Positions 63,872 through 64,000 of a stretch of DNA of 64,000 bases are shown piece after piece. The stretch spans positions 34,672,427-34,736,426 of the forward strand of contig OX031065.1 in the NCBI GenBank assembly GCA_943736015.1. Direction: 5' to 3'. The notes beneath the pieces were generated by a model that was given only the letters and a program-made list of their open reading frames with translations, ran no database searches and was not told the origin of the DNA. Position numbers and translations under genes: made by a program. This DNA comes from Tridacna crocea. Its lineage: Eukaryota; Mollusca; Bivalvia; Cardiida; Cardiidae. The first letter of the stretch is position 1. Every line of letters begins with the position of its first letter.

Positions 63872-64000
63872 TTAACCCTTTACTCCACAGATACTCATTT
63901 CTCCACATTGCTTGTCGGAGCCTTTGGAAAACATTGTGGCAAAAGGTGAAATTGCTCGTGACGAGCAATTTCACCTTTTGTCACAACGTTTTCTATGCTA
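63872..64000 (+). mobile_element. TTAA-MITE family B, cut by window end
   Basis: Left TIR and complete hairpin; the right half lies beyond the window. Confidence 0.85.

Overview
The window is AT-rich, intron-rich nuclear DNA from an invertebrate animal. Bivalve or another mollusc fits best. That rests on the bilaterian RREB1 protein it encodes and on repeat types I associate with bivalve genomes: elements ending in GCTCACCTGA, tRNA-derived SINEs, and a TATACCCCCACAAA repeat. The species cannot be named from the sequence.

One protein-coding gene is well supported: a RREB1 (Ras-responsive element-binding protein 1, fly hindsight/pebbled) orthologue on the + strand. Thirteen exons between 37508 and 60635 join in a continuous reading frame (5664 nt, 1887 codons plus stop), each with AG/GT borders. 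They encode about 17 canonical and 2 degenerate C2H2 zinc fingers, three PxDLS-like CtBP-binding motifs, a run of RHxSP repeats, an acidic stretch, a coiled coil and a C-terminus resembling the vertebrate one. The first of these exons has no start codon, so an upstream exon must exist. The only good candidate in the window is a phase-compatible exon at 23438-23749 that encodes a ZAD-like CxxC...CxxC domain.

The most unusual feature is the setting of that ZAD-like exon. It lies inside a 552-bp element (23240-23791) with about 95-bp imperfect terminal inverted repeats and a perfect 9-bp target duplication. A second, decayed copy lies in inverted orientation at 34657-35058 with a different perfect 9-bp duplication. 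Long inverted repeats plus 9-bp duplications are the signature of Mutator-like elements carrying a gene fragment (Pack-MULE-like). Whether the element supplies a real first exon to RREB1 is open.

The remaining sequence is dominated by a swarm of TTAA-flanked MITEs, called family A (about 225 bp) and family B (about 230 bp) here. I count roughly 80-95 recognisable copies and fragments in both orientations. Both families have TIRs starting CCCTTTAC and a central hairpin with arms of about 32 bp. Copies sit nose to tail sharing one TTAA, nest in each other and in other repeats, and fill most RREB1 introns. Other repeats are: pearl-like elements with GCTCACC termini and internal satellites (5494-6755 and 9819-12907, the latter with a nested copy); two 550-bp TTAA elements (family F) in opposite orientation; palindromic MITE families C and D; and several tRNA-derived SINEs.

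Layout: 1-23.2 kb, repeats and intergenic or 5' intronic DNA with a MITE-free gap at 17.6-20.0 kb; 23.2-23.8 kb, ZAD element; 23.8-37.5 kb, MITE-rich DNA (large first intron if the ZAD exon is used); 37.5-60.6 kb, RREB1 exons and introns; 60.6-64 kb, 3' flank with a local degenerate tandem repeat and more MITEs.
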